NCBI GenBank assembly: GCA_017626145.1
Contig: JAGAJK010000060.1
Span: 62,001 to 126,000, forward strand
Direction: 5' to 3'
Length of the DNA: 64,000 nucleotides
DNA from: Clostridia bacterium
Lineage (GTDB): Bacteria > Bacillota > Clostridia > RGIG6154
In this document: piece by piece, positions 27,546 to 36,437 of the stretch
How the letters are laid out: the number at the start of each line of letters is the position of its first letter
Numbering within the stretch: position 1 is the first letter of the stretch
Notes under the pieces: model-generated
The model's database searches: none
Told to the model about the DNA's origin: nothing
Seen by the model: the letters and a program-made list of their open reading frames with translations, nothing else
Program-made: the position numbers and the translations under genes

Positions 27546-28403
27546 TTATAATTTTCTGCTTTTAAGAGCATTCTGAATTAATTGCAGATCTTCTTTATAT
27601 GTAATTCCGTACCATTTTTCATCTGTTGTTAAAACAGGAACTTTCGCATCGTGTTTTTTGATTAATTCATCAACAACAGACGGAAGGTAGAATTCTTTTT
27701 TCGGAACATTAACGTTTTCTTTAAGAAAAGCTTTAAAATCATTTTCAAGATATTCAAAAATTCCTCTGTTAAATCCCCACATATTCATTGAAACAATAGT
27801 GTCTTTGTCCAATGGAAACCATGTTATTTCATCTTCTGTAAATTTGCAGTCACGTATTTTAGTTTTTTCGTCAATGCTTTTTAAATATCCGTTTTCATCA
27901 ACGGTACAAACACCTCTTGAAACAGTTCCATTTTCTGATAAAGTATTATTTAAACGGAATCCAACCATTGATGCAGTATAATCTGTTGATACCATATGTT
28001 TACCTATAACATCGAATGCACCTTTACCGTAATAATCGTCAGCATTGATTACAACAAAAGGGGAGTTGATTACATTTTTGGCACACAATACAGCGTGACC
28101 TGTTCCCCAAGGTTTTGTTCTCTCTTCAGGCGCCTTAAAACCATCAGGTAAAGCGTCAATTTCCTGAAATGCGTATTCAACATCTATCATTTTTTCGATT
28201 CGTTTTGAAATAACCTCGCGGAATTCATGTTCAATTTCTTTTTTTATTATAAAAACAACTTTATCAAAACCGGCGTTTTTGGCATCATAAACAGAATAAT
28301 CAAGTATTATTTCGCCACCGGGGCCAACACTTTGCACCTGTTTAAGTCCACCAAAGCGGCTTCCCATACCTGCTGCCATAGCAACTAATGTAAGTTTACT
28401 CAT
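27546..28403 (-). CDS. Sugar-1-phosphate nucleotidyltransferase
   Basis: GT-A-like nucleotidyltransferase of 285 residues. The N-terminal loop LVAMAAGMGSRFGGLKQV is the nucleotide-binding signature (variant of LAGGxGxRxxxxT). Metal-binding FVVINADDYYG and WGTGHAVLCA follow. Some members lack a sharply defined substrate, but pairing with a NahK-like kinase suggests a hexosamine-1-phosphate uridylyltransferase role. It is the first gene of the minus-strand unit, preceded by a good promoter. Confidence 0.8.
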   Translation of the reverse strand: MSKLTLVAMAAGMGSRFGGLKQVQSVGPGGEIILDYSVYDAKNAGFDKVVFIIKKEIEHEFREVISKRIEKMIDVEYAFQEIDALPDGFKAPEERTKPWGTGHAVLCAKNVINSPFVVINADDYYGKGAFDVIGKHMVSTDYTASMVGFRLNNTLSENGTVSRGVCTVDENGYLKSIDEKTKIRDCKFTEDEITWFPLDKDTIVSMNMWGFNRGIFEYLENDFKAFLKENVNVPKKEFYLPSVVDELIKKHDAKVPVLTTDEKWYGITYKEDLQLIQNALKSRKL

Positions 28404-28434
28404 ATTAACACCTCATAAGAATTTTTATACATTC

Positions 28435-28463
28435 ATTTTATCATTTACCCTATAGTTTGTCAA
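28435..28463 (-). promoter_or_regulatory. Sigma-A promoter of the nucleotidyltransferase-kinase unit
   Basis: On the minus strand TTGACA (28463-28458) and TAAAAT (28440-28435) have a 17-bp spacer, about 30 bp upstream of the gene start. Confidence 0.75.
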
Positions 28464-28534
28464 TCTGTTTGACTTTTTTACTAAATTTTTTGACTGATTT
28501 GACAAATAGTTAGCACTTTTTTTGAAAATACACC

Positions 28535-28563
28535 TTGATTTGAGTATATAATTGTGTTAAAAT
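28535..28563 (+). promoter_or_regulatory. Sigma-A promoter of the yebC operon
   Basis: TTGATT (28535-28540) and TAAAAT (28558-28563) with a 17-bp spacer. It is divergent from the nucleotidyltransferase promoter 70 bp away. Confidence 0.65.
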
Positions 28564-28595
28564 ATACTATATATTTATTTTTAAGGAGAGATTAT

Positions 28596-29333
28596 ATGTC
28601 AGGACATTCTAAGTGGGCGAATATAAAACATAAAAAAGAAAAAGGCGATGCTGCCCGTGCTAAAATATTTACAAAGATGGGAAGAGAAATCGCGGTTGCT
28701 GTTAAAATGGGCGGACCCGATCCGGACAGCAATTCAAAGCTTAAAGATGTAATTGCAAAAGCTAAATCTTTAAATGTTCCCAATGATAATATCGAAAGAA
28801 GTATTAAAAAAGCTGCCGGTGAAGGCGATACAACAAATTATGAAGAAATTATTTATGAAGGATACGGTCCGTCAGGTGTTGCTGTTATAGTTGAGACACT
28901 TACCGATAACCGTAACAGAACCGCATCTGAAATGCGTCATTATTTCGATAAATTTGGCGGTAATCTCGGTCAAATCGGATGTGTTAGCTTTATGTTCGAC
29001 ACAAAGGGTGTTATTATTATTGATGACGAAGATAAGGAGCTTGACGAAGAAACTGTGATGATGGACTCCCTGGACGCAGGTGCTGCTGATTTTGTACCCG
29101 GAGATGGCTATTTTGAAGTATATACCGAACCTGATGATTTTTCTGTGGTTTGCGACGCATTAGAGTCTAAAGGTTATAAATTCGGCTCTGCTCAGGTTGA
29201 AAAGGTTCCTCAGACTTATGTTCAGCTTTCAAGTGAAGAAGATATTAAGAATATGAATAAACTTATTGATATGCTCGACGATAACGATGATGTGCAGAAT
29301 GTATATCACAACTGGGAAGAAGATGCTGAATAA
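28596..29333 (+). CDS. yebC: YebC/PmpR family protein
   Basis: Conserved 245-residue protein of the YebC/PmpR/TACO1 family. It opens with [31 protein letters not shown] and contains [14 protein letters not shown] and [22 protein letters not shown], all diagnostic. Members have been described as transcription regulators and, more recently, as translation factors relieving stalls. ATG 28596 follows AAGGAGAG. It overlaps the next gene by 1 bp (TAATG). Confidence 0.95.
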   Translation: MSGHSKWANIKHKKEKGDAARAKIFTKMGREIAVAVKMGGPDPDSNSKLKDVIAKAKSLNVPNDNIERSIKKAAGEGDTTNYEEIIYEGYGPSGVAVIVETLTDNRNRTASEMRHYFDKFGGNLGQIGCVSFMFDTKGVIIIDDEDKELDEETVMMDSLDAGAADFVPGDGYFEVYTEPDDFSVVCDALESKGYKFGSAQVEKVPQTYVQLSSEEDIKNMNKLIDMLDDNDDVQNVYHNWEEDAE

Positions 29334-29842
29334 TGGCAGTTTTAAACGTTGTTCTTTTTGAACCTCAAATTCCGCAAAACACCGGCAATATTGTAAGAAC
29401 CTGTGCTGCTACAAATACAAGATTACATCTTGTCGGACCAATGGGCTTTGTAATGAATGATGCTAAATTAAAACGTGCGGGGCTTGATTATTGGAAATTT
29501 ATGGATATAACGTCTTACAGCAGCATTGATGAATTTTTTGAAAGAAATTCCGGTGGAAATTTTTACTTTTTTACCAGCAAAGGAAAAACGATTCACTCAG
29601 ATGCAACTTATGAAGATAATGCTTTTCTGATTTTCGGAAGAGAGGATGCAGGCATAAATGAACAGATTCTTTTTGAACATAAGGATCATTGTGTCAGAAT
29701 GCCGATGCAGACCGGTATAAGATGCCTCAATCTTTCAAATGCTGTTGCTGTTGCAGTTTATGAAGTATTAAGACAGTGGGAGTATCCACTTCTTACTACA
29801 AGCGGAGATTTGACAAAATTCAATTGGGAAGATGCAAAATAA
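29333..29842 (+). CDS. trmL: tRNA (cytidine(34)-2'-O)-methyltransferase
   Basis: SPOUT methyltransferase of 169 residues that modifies the wobble base of tRNA-Leu. The sequence begins LNVVLFEPQIPQNTGNIVRTCAATN, and the knot region has FGREDAGIN and RMPMQTGIRCLNLSNAVAVAVYE. Its start overlaps the yebC stop, so translation is coupled. Confidence 0.94.
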   Translation: MAVLNVVLFEPQIPQNTGNIVRTCAATNTRLHLVGPMGFVMNDAKLKRAGLDYWKFMDITSYSSIDEFFERNSGGNFYFFTSKGKTIHSDATYEDNAFLIFGREDAGINEQILFEHKDHCVRMPMQTGIRCLNLSNAVAVAVYEVLRQWEYPLLTTSGDLTKFNWEDAK

Positions 29843-29861
29843 TTATAAAGGAGGTTAAATT

Positions 29862-30719
29862 ATGCGTTTTGTTATAATAACCGGTATTTCCGGAGCAGGT
29901 AAGTCACAGACAGTTAAGTGTATGGAAGAATTGGGTTTTTATTGTGTCGATAATTTACCTCCTGTTCTCATACCTAAATTTGCAGAAATATGTATTGCAA
30001 GTCAGGGAAATATTGATAAAGCTGCTTTAGTTGTTGATATTCGTGGACGAGAAATGTTCAGTGAAGTTAACGATATTCTAAGTCAGCTTAATTTTGATTA
30101 TGAAGTTTTGTTTCTTGAAGCAAGTGACTCAACCATTATCAAGCGTTACAAAGAAACAAGAAGAATGCATCCTTTGTCACCTGACGGTAAAATTATTGAT
30201 GGTATTAACAAAGAAAGAATTCTTTTATCCAAATTACGTGAACGTGCCGACAATATTATTGATACGTCAAAACTTACAAACTCACAGCTTAAAGACGAGC
30301 TTGTTAACATTTTCGTTGACGGTAATAAACACAGTGGCCTTATAATAGAAGTAACATCGTTTGGCTTCAAATATGGAATACCTGCTGATGCAGATTTAGT
30401 TTTTGATGTTCGTTTTCTGCCTAATCCGTTTTATATTGATGAACTTAAGAATTTGACAGGTCTTGATTCTGATGTTCAAAATTATGTATGTCGTTGGGAG
30501 CAAACTAACATATTTCTTGATAAAGTACATGAAATGCTTGAGTTTTTAATACCTTTTTATGCTGAAGAAGGTAAAACTCAACTTGTTATTGCTATTGGAT
30601 GCACAGGAGGAATGCACCGTTCTGTTACAATGACAGAAAAGCTTTTTACTACATTAAAAGATAATGGACATAGAGTAATAAAAAATCATCGTGATATTTA
30701 TAAGGATGGTCTTAAGTAA
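29862..30719 (+). CDS. rapZ: RapZ/YvcJ nucleotide-binding protein
   Basis: P-loop protein of 285 residues. Walker A is GISGAGKS (residues 8-15) and a second signature is YCVDNLPP. The C-terminal RapZ domain has [23 protein letters not shown] and [11 protein letters not shown]. In enterobacteria RapZ controls GlcN-6-P synthase through an RNA; in Firmicutes (YvcJ) it binds and hydrolyses GTP and affects competence. GGAGG precedes the ATG. It is 2 bp from whiA. Confidence 0.95.
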   Translation: MRFVIITGISGAGKSQTVKCMEELGFYCVDNLPPVLIPKFAEICIASQGNIDKAALVVDIRGREMFSEVNDILSQLNFDYEVLFLEASDSTIIKRYKETRRMHPLSPDGKIIDGINKERILLSKLRERADNIIDTSKLTNSQLKDELVNIFVDGNKHSGLIIEVTSFGFKYGIPADADLVFDVRFLPNPFYIDELKNLTGLDSDVQNYVCRWEQTNIFLDKVHEMLEFLIPFYAEEGKTQLVIAIGCTGGMHRSVTMTEKLFTTLKDNGHRVIKNHRDIYKDGLK

Positions 30720-30721
30720 TT

Positions 30722-31654
30722 ATGAAATCTTACACCTCAACTATAAAAGCTGAATTGTGTAAACTGCCTCTGAAAGATAATTGCTGTGCTGCAGCTGAGC
30801 TTTTGGGGGTAATTTGTTATGGGTCGTATCTTAAAAACAACTGTCTGAATATACGTGTAGAAAACATATCTGTTGCTAAACGCGTTTTTTCCTTATCAAG
30901 ACTTATAACACGCAGAACCGGATCATTGTATAAAACAGAATTTAATGGAAAGGTAATGCATACAGTACAAATTGCTGATGAAGATAATTTATCAGATTTG
31001 CTTGACAGATACAGTTTAATTAAATGTTCCCGAAATCTTAAAAATTATGTTTTATTCTCTGTAGAAGAAAAATTTATTGAGAAACAATGTTGTAAGCAAG
31101 CATTTTTAAGGGGCGCTTTTTTAATAAGCGGATCAATAATTAATCCTGATAAGCAATATCATTTAGAAATGTCTACTAATCACAGGAGATTATATAAAGA
31201 TACAGAAAATTTAATGAAAGAATTATATTTGAAGCCTAAATTTTTGTCAAGAAACAATAGGTTTCTTATGTATTTTAAAGATTCTGAAGGTATTTCGGAT
31301 TTTTTAGGAAACATCGGAGCTACGAAGTCTATGCTTGAATATCAGAATACCAGGATATGGAAGGATTTAACAAATAATATGAATCGTGCTATAAATTGCG
31401 ATACAGCAAATAAAAACAGAACTCGTAAGGCGTCCGAAATTCATATTGAAGCCATTGAAAAAATAGCACGTACAATAGGTCTTGATACATTGGAAAGCGG
31501 TTTAAAAGAAATTGCATATTTAAGAATTGAATTTCCTGATATATCACTTTCAGAATTAAGCAATGAAATGACTGAACCGATAAGCCGTTCAGGCATTAAC
31601 CACCGGCTGAAGAAACTCGTTGAAATAGCTGAATCTATAAAAGAGAAGGAATAA
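30722..31654 (+). CDS. whiA: DNA-binding protein WhiA
   Basis: Homing-endonuclease-like (LAGLIDADG) domain without nuclease function, fused to a C-terminal helix-turn-helix, 310 residues. Visible parts are YTSTIKAELCKL at the start, CCKQAFLRGAFLISGSI (the LAGLIDADG-like core) and SLSELSNEMTEPISRSGINHRLKKL (DNA-binding). Involved in cell division and chromosome segregation in Firmicutes and in sporulation in actinomycetes. The usual middle gene of the rapZ-yvcK-whiA set is missing here. Confidence 0.94.
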   Translation: MKSYTSTIKAELCKLPLKDNCCAAAELLGVICYGSYLKNNCLNIRVENISVAKRVFSLSRLITRRTGSLYKTEFNGKVMHTVQIADEDNLSDLLDRYSLIKCSRNLKNYVLFSVEEKFIEKQCCKQAFLRGAFLISGSIINPDKQYHLEMSTNHRRLYKDTENLMKELYLKPKFLSRNNRFLMYFKDSEGISDFLGNIGATKSMLEYQNTRIWKDLTNNMNRAINCDTANKNRTRKASEIHIEAIEKIARTIGLDTLESGLKEIAYLRIEFPDISLSELSNEMTEPISRSGINHRLKKLVEIAESIKEKE

Positions 31655-31657
31655 ATT

Positions 31658-34600
31658 ATGTCTTTTGTTCATTTGCATGTGCATACAGAATATAGCCTGC
31701 TCGATGGAGCTTGCCGTATTAAAAACTTAATAGACCGTGCAAAAGAACTCGGTCAGAAATCTATAGCTATTACTGATCACGGTTGTATGTTTGGTGTAAT
31801 AGATTTTTATAAATATGCCAAAAAACAAGGGATTAAGCCTATCATCGGATGTGAGGTATACATTGCACCACAGAATCATCTTGATAAGAGCAGCTCAAAT
31901 TCTGACGACAGATATTCACATCTTATTCTGTTGGCTAAAAACGAAACCGGATACAAAAATTTAATTAAGCTTGTTTCAATCGGATATGTCGATGGGTTTT
32001 ATTATAAACCCAGAGTTGATCTGGATTTGCTGAAAGAATATTCTGAAGGATTAATTGCACTTTCCGCCTGCCTTGCAGGTGAAATCCCTCGTTTGATATG
32101 TGCGAATGATTACGACGAAGCTGTTAAGCGAGCTATGGATTACATAAACATTTTTGGAAGAGATAATTTTTATTTGGAATTACAAAATCATGGTATTCAC
32201 GAACAGGCTTTGGTAAACAGTAATCTTCTTAAAATGGCAAAAGAACTGTATCTTGGTGTAGTTGCCACTAATGATGTGCATTATGTCAATAAAACTGATG
32301 CTTTTTACCAGGATGTGCTTACTTGTATTCAGACAGGTAAATGTTACGAAGATTCTGACCGTATGAAAATGGAAGGAGAAGAATTTTACCTGAAAAGCGA
32401 AGACGAGATGAAGTTAATCTTTGGTGCTGTGCCGGAAGCTATCGAGAACACAGAAAAAATCGCAGAAAAATGTAATGTAGAATTTAACTTTGATAATAGA
32501 TTTTTACCTGAATTTAAACTACCGGATAATAAGGATTCTTATTCATATTTAAAAGAATTATGTTATACCGGATTGAAAAAAAGGTATTTTGATATAACCG
32601 ATGAAATCAATAATAGACTTGAGTATGAGCTTGGTGTAATTAACAAAATGGGATTTGTTGATTATTTTCTTATAGTTTGGGATGTAATTCGTTTTGCAAG
32701 AGAGAAAAGTATACCTGTAGGTCCCGGAAGAGGGTCTGCTGCAGGTAGTATTGTTTCTTATTGTTTATACATTACTGATATTGACCCTATAAAATATTCT
32801 TTGATTTTCGAAAGATTTTTAAATTCGGAACGTATTAGTATGCCGGATATTGATATGGATTTTTGCTACGAAAGAAGAGGAGAGGTTCTTGATTATGTAG
32901 CTGAAAAGTATGGCGAAGATCATGTTGCGCAAATCATAACATTTGGAACAATGGCAGCTAAAATGGCGGTTCGTGATGTTGGAAGAGCTTTAGATATTCC
33001 ATATGGGATAACTGATGAAATAGCGAAAATGGTTCCAAATGAACTAAAGATTACTTTAACCGAAGCGTTGGCACAAAATCCAAAACTAAAAGAGCGATAT
33101 AATTCTGATCCGCAAATAAAAAAATTACTCGACACTGCAATAGCAATAGAAGGTATGCCTCGTCATGCATCCACTCATGCGGCAGGCGTCGTTATAACCA
33201 AAAATCCCGTTGATACATATGTTCCGTTATATCGGAATGGTGACTTGATTTCAACGCAGTACGTAATGACTACTCTCGAAGAACTCGGGTTACTTAAAAT
33301 GGATTTTCTTGGTTTAAGAACTCTTACTGTTATCAAAAATGCAGTTGAATTATCTGGTGTTAATATAGATATAGATAACATTGATTTTAACGATAATGCA
33401 GTTTATAAAATGATTGGCGAAGGAAATACCGAAGGTGTTTTTCAACTTGAAAGTCCCGGTATGCGCCAGTTTATGAAAGAGTTAAAACCAAATACTTTAG
33501 AAGATATCATTGCGGGTATTTCATTGTACAGACCGGGGCCTATGGATTCTATTCCGGACTATATTAAAAACAAAAATAATATTAACAATGTTACTTATCT
33601 TCATCCTTTGCTTGAACCTATTCTTAAGGTTACTTACGGATGTATTGTTTATCAGGAACAGGTTATGCAAATCGTTCGTGAACTTGGAGGCTTTTCTATG
33701 GGGGGAGCAGATCAGGTAAGACGAGCTATGTCTAAAAAGAAAGCAGAGGCAATGGAAGAGGCTAAAAATGAGTTTCTGTATGGAAAAACTGACCCAAATG
33801 GTAATATAGTCGTTGAAGGTGCTATAAGAAAAGGTATTGATAAAGAAATAGCGGAAAAAATTATTAATCAGATTATGACTTTCGCAAGATATGCATTCAA
33901 TAAATCACACGCTGCTGCATATGCGGTTGTAGCTTACCGTACAGCTTATTTGAAATGTCATTATCCTGCTGCTTTTATGGCGGCTTTAATGTCAAGTTTT
34001 CTTGAAAATACTGATAAAATTAATGAATATGTTGAATTATGCAAACAGTTAGGTATTAAAATATCACCTCCGGACATCAATGAAAGTAATTTATCTTTCA
34101 CTGTTCATAAAGGAAATGTTATAAGATTTGGACTGCTTGCTGTTAAAAATGTAGGAAGAAATTTTGTTAATGATTTAATCAGAGAACGTGATGACAATGG
34201 TGCTTTTAAAGATTATATGGATTTTTGTCTGCGTATGGTAAAATTTAATAGCTGTAATAAAAAAGCGATTGAAAGTTTAATAAAATGTGGTGCTTTAGAT
34301 TGCTTGGGATTGTATCGTTCTCAGCTTTTAATGATGCTTAATAAAACTTATGAATCTGCTGTTTTACAGGATCGTTATACGGTAGATGGACAAATTAGTT
34401 TTTTGGGTTATTCCGATCAGGAACAAGAGAATATAATGACAGTTGATGTGCCTGACATTCCTGAACTTAAATTATTTCAAAAACTTAGTATAGAAAAATC
34501 TGTATTAGGTGTTTACGTGTCCGGACATCCTCTTGATAAATTTAGAAAATACCTGGATGGTAAAGTTACTTCGGATACATTAAAGCTTAAAAATGGGTAT

Positions 34601-35137
34601 TTGGATGGCGACAAAGTTATTAATTATCAAGATGGTGATAAAGTCGTTATTGCTGGTCTCGTTAAGAGCAAAAAAGAGACTTTTACAAGAAATAATGATG
34701 TTATGGCATTTATAACTATTGAAGATTTATATGGTTCGTGTGAGTGTGTAATTTTTCCTAAAATTTATATAAACAGACAGAAACATATAATGAATGATGT
34801 TCCTGTGCTTATAGAAGGTACTGTTTCTGTGCGTGAGGATAAACCATCATCAATAATTGTTAATTCAATTCAACCGCTTGAATCTTCAAAATCTATGAAA
34901 AAATTATTTTTGAGAATAAAGAAGGGAAAAGAGCACCTGTATTCTGATATTCTCGAAAAAATTAAATTCAGCAAAGGGTTTGTTCCTGTTTTATTATATT
35001 ACGAAGAAACTAAGGAATTAAAAAAGGCAAATTGTGATTTATGGATTAATCCGGAAGCATGGCTAATTGATGAGCTTGAGGAACTGCTCGGAGTTGAAAA
35101 TGTGAAGCTTGTTGATGAGTTTGCACAAAATACTTAA
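31658..35137 (+). CDS. dnaE: DNA polymerase III subunit alpha (DnaE)
   Basis: Replicative polymerase subunit of 1159 residues. The N-terminal PHP domain has HLHVHTEYSLLDGA and ITDHG. The palm carries PGRGSAAGS and PDIDMDF with two catalytic aspartates (about residue 401), and a third Asp is expected further on. SPGMRQF, YRPGPM and YAFNKSHAAAYA follow. The OB domain (DKVVIAGLVKSKKETFTRNND) lies near 1010. It is of the DnaE, not PolC, type. The start is 3 bp after whiA. Confidence 0.97.
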   Translation: MSFVHLHVHTEYSLLDGACRIKNLIDRAKELGQKSIAITDHGCMFGVIDFYKYAKKQGIKPIIGCEVYIAPQNHLDKSSSNSDDRYSHLILLAKNETGYKNLIKLVSIGYVDGFYYKPRVDLDLLKEYSEGLIALSACLAGEIPRLICANDYDEAVKRAMDYINIFGRDNFYLELQNHGIHEQALVNSNLLKMAKELYLGVVATNDVHYVNKTDAFYQDVLTCIQTGKCYEDSDRMKMEGEEFYLKSEDEMKLIFGAVPEAIENTEKIAEKCNVEFNFDNRFLPEFKLPDNKDSYSYLKELCYTGLKKRYFDITDEINNRLEYELGVINKMGFVDYFLIVWDVIRFAREKSIPVGPGRGSAAGSIVSYCLYITDIDPIKYSLIFERFLNSERISMPDIDMDFCYERRGEVLDYVAEKYGEDHVAQIITFGTMAAKMAVRDVGRALDIPYGITDEIAKMVPNELKITLTEALAQNPKLKERYNSDPQIKKLLDTAIAIEGMPRHASTHAAGVVITKNPVDTYVPLYRNGDLISTQYVMTTLEELGLLKMDFLGLRTLTVIKNAVELSGVNIDIDNIDFNDNAVYKMIGEGNTEGVFQLESPGMRQFMKELKPNTLEDIIAGISLYRPGPMDSIPDYIKNKNNINNVTYLHPLLEPILKVTYGCIVYQEQVMQIVRELGGFSMGGADQVRRAMSKKKAEAMEEAKNEFLYGKTDPNGNIVVEGAIRKGIDKEIAEKIINQIMTFARYAFNKSHAAAYAVVAYRTAYLKCHYPAAFMAALMSSFLENTDKINEYVELCKQLGIKISPPDINESNLSFTVHKGNVIRFGLLAVKNVGRNFVNDLIRERDDNGAFKDYMDFCLRMVKFNSCNKKAIESLIKCGALDCLGLYRSQLLMMLNKTYESAVLQDRYTVDGQISFLGYSDQEQENIMTVDVPDIPELKLFQKLSIEKSVLGVYVSGHPLDKFRKYLDGKVTSDTLKLKNGYLDGDKVINYQDGDKVVIAGLVKSKKETFTRNNDVMAFITIEDLYGSCECVIFPKIYINRQKHIMNDVPVLIEGTVSVREDKPSSIIVNSIQPLESSKSMKKLFLRIKKGKEHLYSDILEKIKFSKGFVPVLLYYEETKELKKANCDLWINPEAWLIDELEELLGVENVKLVDEFAQNT

Positions 35138-35143
35138 AATCAC

Positions 35144-35172
35144 TTGCATTTTAACTTAAAAAGTTATATAAT
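35144..35172 (+). promoter_or_regulatory. Sigma-A promoter of hom
   Basis: TTGCAT (35144-35149) and TATAAT (35167-35172) with a 17-bp spacer. The leader before hom is about 25 nt, leaving no room for a riboswitch. Confidence 0.7.
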
Positions 35173-35202
35173 TATACCAATTACATAAATCTGGGGGTAA
35201 TT

Positions 35203-36420
35203 ATGACAAAAATTGCTATACTTGGTTTTGGTGTCGTTGGTTCAGGTGTTCTGGAAATTCTCACTAAAAACCAAAATTCAATCAACAAAAAAACTAACTG
35301 TGATGTAGAAGTAAAAAAAATCCTCGATATACGAGATTTCAGCGACCACGAATATGCTCATTTATTTACTGATAATTACGATGAAATTCTTAATGATGAT
35401 GAAATTAAAGTAATTGCAGAAGTAATTGGCGGAGTGGAACCTTCATATACTTTCACCAAAAAAGCACTTGAAAAAGGGAAAAGTGTAGTTTCTTCCAACA
35501 AAGAGCTTGTAGCTCTTCATGGCGCAGAACTTATGGATATTGCTGAAAAGAACGGCGCACATTATATGTTTGAGGCGAGTGTAGGTGGTGGAATACCTGT
35601 ATTAAGACCATTAGGTTTGTGTCTTGCTGCCAACGATGTATATGAAATTTGTGGCATTCTTAACGGTACTACTAACTATATTCTAAACAAGATGTTTGTA
35701 GAGAATGTAGCATTTGATGAAGCACTTAAAAGTGCTCAGAAAAAAGGTTACGCTGAAAGAAATCCTTCGGCTGATGTTGATGGTATTGATGCTTGCAGAA
35801 AGATATCTATTCTTATGTCAATTGCGTATGGCAAACAACTCGATTGTAGTAAGATATTTACCGAGGGTATCAGAAATATTACAATAGACGATGTTTCTGT
35901 TATTGAAGAAATGAATTGTGTTGTAAAACTTTTAGGATATGGAAAAATATGTGATGATAAAGTTTTTGCGCGTGTTTCTCCTGTTATTATACCTAAAGAT
36001 CATGTGTTAGCAAATGTAAGAGGTGTATATAACGGGGTAATGGTAACAGGGTCAGAAACTGAAGAAGTTACATTTATCGGTCGTGGTGCCGGTAAGCTTC
36101 CTACTGCAAGTGCTGTTGTTGCAGATATTCTTGATATTGTAAAAAACGACAAACATAATTATACATGGACTCATTCTGATAATACAGATTTTATGATTGA
36201 TATTAATGATACCGACTCAAAATTCTTTGTCAGAGTTAATAACATTTCTGATGATATTATTAACGATATAATAGGAGATGTTTCTTTCTGTAAATGCAAT
36301 GATTCAGATTATAAGGCTTTTGTTACAAAAGAAATCAATGAAGCTGTATTTTCAGAAATGAAGTCTTCGTTAATTAAAGCAGGTGCAGAAATTCTTTCTG
36401 TTATCAGAGTAATATACTAA
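35203..36420 (+). CDS. hom: Homoserine dehydrogenase
   Basis: NAD(P)-dependent reduction of aspartate semialdehyde to homoserine in threonine and methionine synthesis. The N-terminal nucleotide loop is LGFGVVGSGV, the catalytic domain has SSNKELVA, EASVGGGIPVL, GILNGTTNYIL and AERNPSADVDGIDA. The last 70 residues form an ACT-type allosteric domain. Length 405 residues. GGGGG precedes the start. The gene is followed by an unrelated membrane protein gene. Confidence 0.95.
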   Translation: MTKIAILGFGVVGSGVLEILTKNQNSINKKTNCDVEVKKILDIRDFSDHEYAHLFTDNYDEILNDDEIKVIAEVIGGVEPSYTFTKKALEKGKSVVSSNKELVALHGAELMDIAEKNGAHYMFEASVGGGIPVLRPLGLCLAANDVYEICGILNGTTNYILNKMFVENVAFDEALKSAQKKGYAERNPSADVDGIDACRKISILMSIAYGKQLDCSKIFTEGIRNITIDDVSVIEEMNCVVKLLGYGKICDDKVFARVSPVIIPKDHVLANVRGVYNGVMVTGSETEEVTFIGRGAGKLPTASAVVADILDIVKNDKHNYTWTHSDNTDFMIDINDTDSKFFVRVNNISDDIINDIIGDVSFCKCNDSDYKAFVTKEINEAVFSEMKSSLIKAGAEILSVIRVIY

Positions 36421-36437
36421 AGGAAAGATGTGTTACT

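Noticed and set aside
35138..35202. Riboswitch before hom
   Set aside because: The leader is about 25 nt, too short for any known class.
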